Shown here: positions 18,450-20,128 of the stretch, piece by piece
Position numbering within the stretch: the first letter of the stretch is position 1
Layout: each line of letters starts with the position of its first letter
Virus record (IMG/VR): IMGVR_UViG_3300026347_000001
Location: 1 to 20,128 of that record
Reading direction: 5' to 3' (one strand)
DNA length: 20,128 nt
DNA from: a virus
Translations under genes and position numbers: made by a program
Notes under the pieces: model-generated
Databases searched by the model: none
Told to the model about the DNA's origin: nothing
Seen by the model: the letters and a program-made list of their open reading frames with translations, nothing else

Positions 18450-19493
18450 TCAGGGGGTGCTGCGCAAGAGGCGATCCCGGGATTTCCTCGCCTCGTCCGC
18501 CAGCACCTCGCACCACACGCCGGCGGCCCGCGCCTCAGCCACCAGACGCGACCCCTCCGCAAGACTATCCACCGCAGCGAACCGGGCGGCGTACTGCTCC
18601 GTCACGGTCACCGGCGGGGCCTGACGCAGCCACGCTCGCGGGTTCTCCTTCGACTTCCCGCCCCGACGATCCTGCGTCACCTGGAAAGCGAGCTGCGCCG
18701 TACACCAACCGGCCTCGATGTCCACCTCGTACACGTCCACGGCAGGCTCCCCGCTCGGATGCTCCTTTGGCATCCACAGCACCATCGCCACCTCGCGGGA
18801 GACGGGCGGCATGTCCACCCACCGCCCGTCCTCCCACACGGCGTCCGCGTTGGCGTAGCAGGCCAGCTGCGCCGCGATCTCCAACCACGTCCAGAACTTC
18901 TTCTGCGTCTTCAGGTCACCGATGTGCACGATCCCCGTGGCCCCATCCCGCAGGGCCGCGTCCAGGGTGCCCACCGCTTCGAAGCGCTCGATCAGCACAC
19001 GCCGCTCCGCCCACCCCGGCAGACGCTCCAGCCCGTTACGACTCAGGGCCGACGTGAACAGGGACAGCTGACGCCGCCCGTACGCGTCGGTGGCGGGCAT
19101 CGGAGTGCCGAGGTGCTGCGCCTCCACCAGGGCATGCCGGCTGTTGCCGAACTCCGACCCCTCGTTCCCGCCGGAGATGGCCTTGCACCGATCCAGGAAC
19201 CCTTCCACCTCGCCGCGCCGCGTCGGGTAGTCCGCACCCCGGATCGCCTCCATCGTGAGGGCGAGATCCCGCATGACGGTCGCTTCGTCCAGGTGAATGG
19301 CGATCATCATCTGTTGCATCTCCCACACGCGCAGCCCGAACGAGTCGGTGATGGCGCTCACCAGGTTGGTTACGCGCTGCCACCCACCCTTCTTGTGACT
19401 GCCGTCCCGGTTCGGGAGCCGATACCGGCCCGCCGTGATCACCTCATCCCGACGGGTCATCAGGTCAGACGGCGCTGCGAACGGGTCATCCAT
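18450..19493 (-). CDS. RecB/Cas4-like PD-(D/E)XK exonuclease
   Basis: 347 residues from ATG 19493 with GGGAGG upstream; a TTG seven codons earlier is unlikely. Catalytic features in order: H120 in GNSRHALVE, G175-T-L-D178, G192-D193-L-K195-T, and Q209-x3-Y213 in WLEIAAQLACYANA, the RecB/Cas4 set (H, D, D/E-x-K, QxxxY). Such phage enzymes resect DNA ends for recombination or replication. It lacks a visible Fe-S cysteine cluster. The N-terminus MDDPFAAPSDL shares the DDPFA motif with the 215-residue protein. It overlaps the preceding gene by 8 bases. Confidence 0.75.
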   Translation of the reverse strand: MDDPFAAPSDLMTRRDEVITAGRYRLPNRDGSHKKGGWQRVTNLVSAITDSFGLRVWEMQQMMIAIHLDEATVMRDLALTMEAIRGADYPTRRGEVEGFLDRCKAISGGNEGSEFGNSRHALVEAQHLGTPMPATDAYGRRQLSLFTSALSRNGLERLPGWAERRVLIERFEAVGTLDAALRDGATGIVHIGDLKTQKKFWTWLEIAAQLACYANADAVWEDGRWVDMPPVSREVAMVLWMPKEHPSGEPAVDVYEVDIEAGWCTAQLAFQVTQDRRGGKSKENPRAWLRQAPPVTVTEQYAARFAAVDSLAEGSRLVAEARAAGVWCEVLADEARKSRDRLLRSTP

Positions 19494-20128
19494 TGCTACC
19501 TCCCAGACGAGCAACGAGCGGGTCGATCCTGCGCGACCCCAGAACCGTATCGATCAGGTCTGACACTTCTCCGGCACGCATGCCGTCGTGGGTGGCCACG
19601 CCGAGCGCGTGCGCCTTGTGCAGCAACTTCTCCGAGGGCTGCTTTCCCCGCCACCGCGCCTTACGGTTACTGAGGTCCATGTCGAAACAGCCGGCAAGCT
19701 CCTCGGCCACCTCCACGGCCGCGTCCTTCGGGATGCCGCGGTGCACGGTCATCCCCACGGAGCGCGGTTTCTGACCGGCCATGGCGAACCATCGATGATC
19801 GAGCACGCGATCCGTGAGGGGCGGGTCGAACGCCGACGTCGTGCACCAGCACACGGACCACTGTCCCGGCGCGGGCCACTCGGCGAGGAACAGGTACACC
19901 TGCGTGCCGCCGGTCAAGAACGCCGTCCCGCTCTTCGTGCTCTTCCACGTGACCGGCGTCCGGCCACGCCCGAGAGGGTCGAACTCCCGGTACTCGACCG
20001 GCCCGTCGTACACCTTCCCTTCGTCCGCGGCCACCCCCTCGCCGGCGTCGAACTCGTCTTCTAGTTCGGTGAGGGTCTTGTTCGACCGAGCCTCGGTCGG
20101 ATCGATCTTCCGGTCGGACAGGTCGGCC
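19486..20128 (-). CDS. Hypothetical protein, 5' end beyond the window (partial)
   Basis: The frame is open through the right edge; at least 213 residues. The visible upstream part reads ADLSDRKIDPTEARSNKTLTELEDEFDAGEG, so a GTG at 20034 is not necessarily the start. The centre is strand-rich (DGPVEYREFDPLGRGRTPVTW, GGTQVYLFLAEWPAPGQWSVCWCTTSAFDPP). The C-terminus is helical and basic (LSNRKARWRGKQPSEKLLHKAHALGVATHDGMRAGEVSDLIDTVLGSRRIDPLVARL). Probably in the same operon as the exonuclease. Not recognised. Confidence 0.55.
   Translation of the reverse strand, partial: ADLSDRKIDPTEARSNKTLTELEDEFDAGEGVAADEGKVYDGPVEYREFDPLGRGRTPVTWKSTKSGTAFLTGGTQVYLFLAEWPAPGQWSVCWCTTSAFDPPLTDRVLDHRWFAMAGQKPRSVGMTVHRGIPKDAAVEVAEELAGCFDMDLSNRKARWRGKQPSEKLLHKAHALGVATHDGMRAGEVSDLIDTVLGSRRIDPLVARLGGSNG

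Overview
The window looks like part of a temperate-type, tailed (siphovirus-like) phage or phage-plasmid of a high-GC actinomycete, most likely Streptomyces. The base composition is strongly GC-rich. It carries actinophage hallmarks: a capsid-region glycosyltransferase, a WhiB-like regulator, a Zn peptidase endolysin, and a RecB/Cas4-type exonuclease. It also carries a TraB/FtsK-type translocase and a DUF2637 (Spd-like) membrane protein, which are typical of Streptomyces conjugative plasmids.

Layout. (1) Positions 1-7811, + strand: late genes, tightly overlapped by ATGA, GTGA and TGATG junctions. In order: end of a glycosyltransferase, head-tail adaptor, tail terminator, tail tube, tail chaperone with a +1-frameshifted extension, HK97 gp10-like protein, short tape measure, a 695-residue LamG-containing minor tail protein, a small beta-rich tail protein, endolysin, and two tiny membrane proteins. 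A two-way terminator closes the block at 7818-7841. (2) 7928-10881, - strand: regulatory and accessory operons. These hold a MazG-like pyrophosphohydrolase, small proteins, an XRE repressor behind a 9-codon leader, a WhiB-like protein, an odd membrane GIY-YIG protein and a small Zn-finger protein. (3) 10921-12861, + strand: FtsK/TraB-type translocase, read divergently from one shared operator. (4) 12913-16895, - strand: Cys-rich protein, DUF2637 protein, then a chain of small cassettes. (5) 16961-20128, - strand: two hypotheticals, an approximately 600-base structured non-coding stretch, a PD-(D/E)XK exonuclease and a partial gene running off the edge.

The most striking feature is a dispersed 18-bp dyad, TTACYA-N6-TGGTAA or close variants. 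It occurs eight times at 9.2-16.4 kb, with a ninth degenerate copy at 18.4 kb. Each copy lies just after a terminator or stop codon and just before a gene. Its right arm forms an extended -10 box (TGGTAAGCT), and in most cases the start codon follows exactly 6 nt later, so the transcripts are predicted to be leaderless. The XRE gene operon starts from one of these sites. I infer a self-regulated repressor regulon of single-operator, mostly single-gene cassettes, several made by duplication of the same promoter plus N-terminal segment.

Assignments are from reading motifs, gene order and reading-frame structure; no database search was run.
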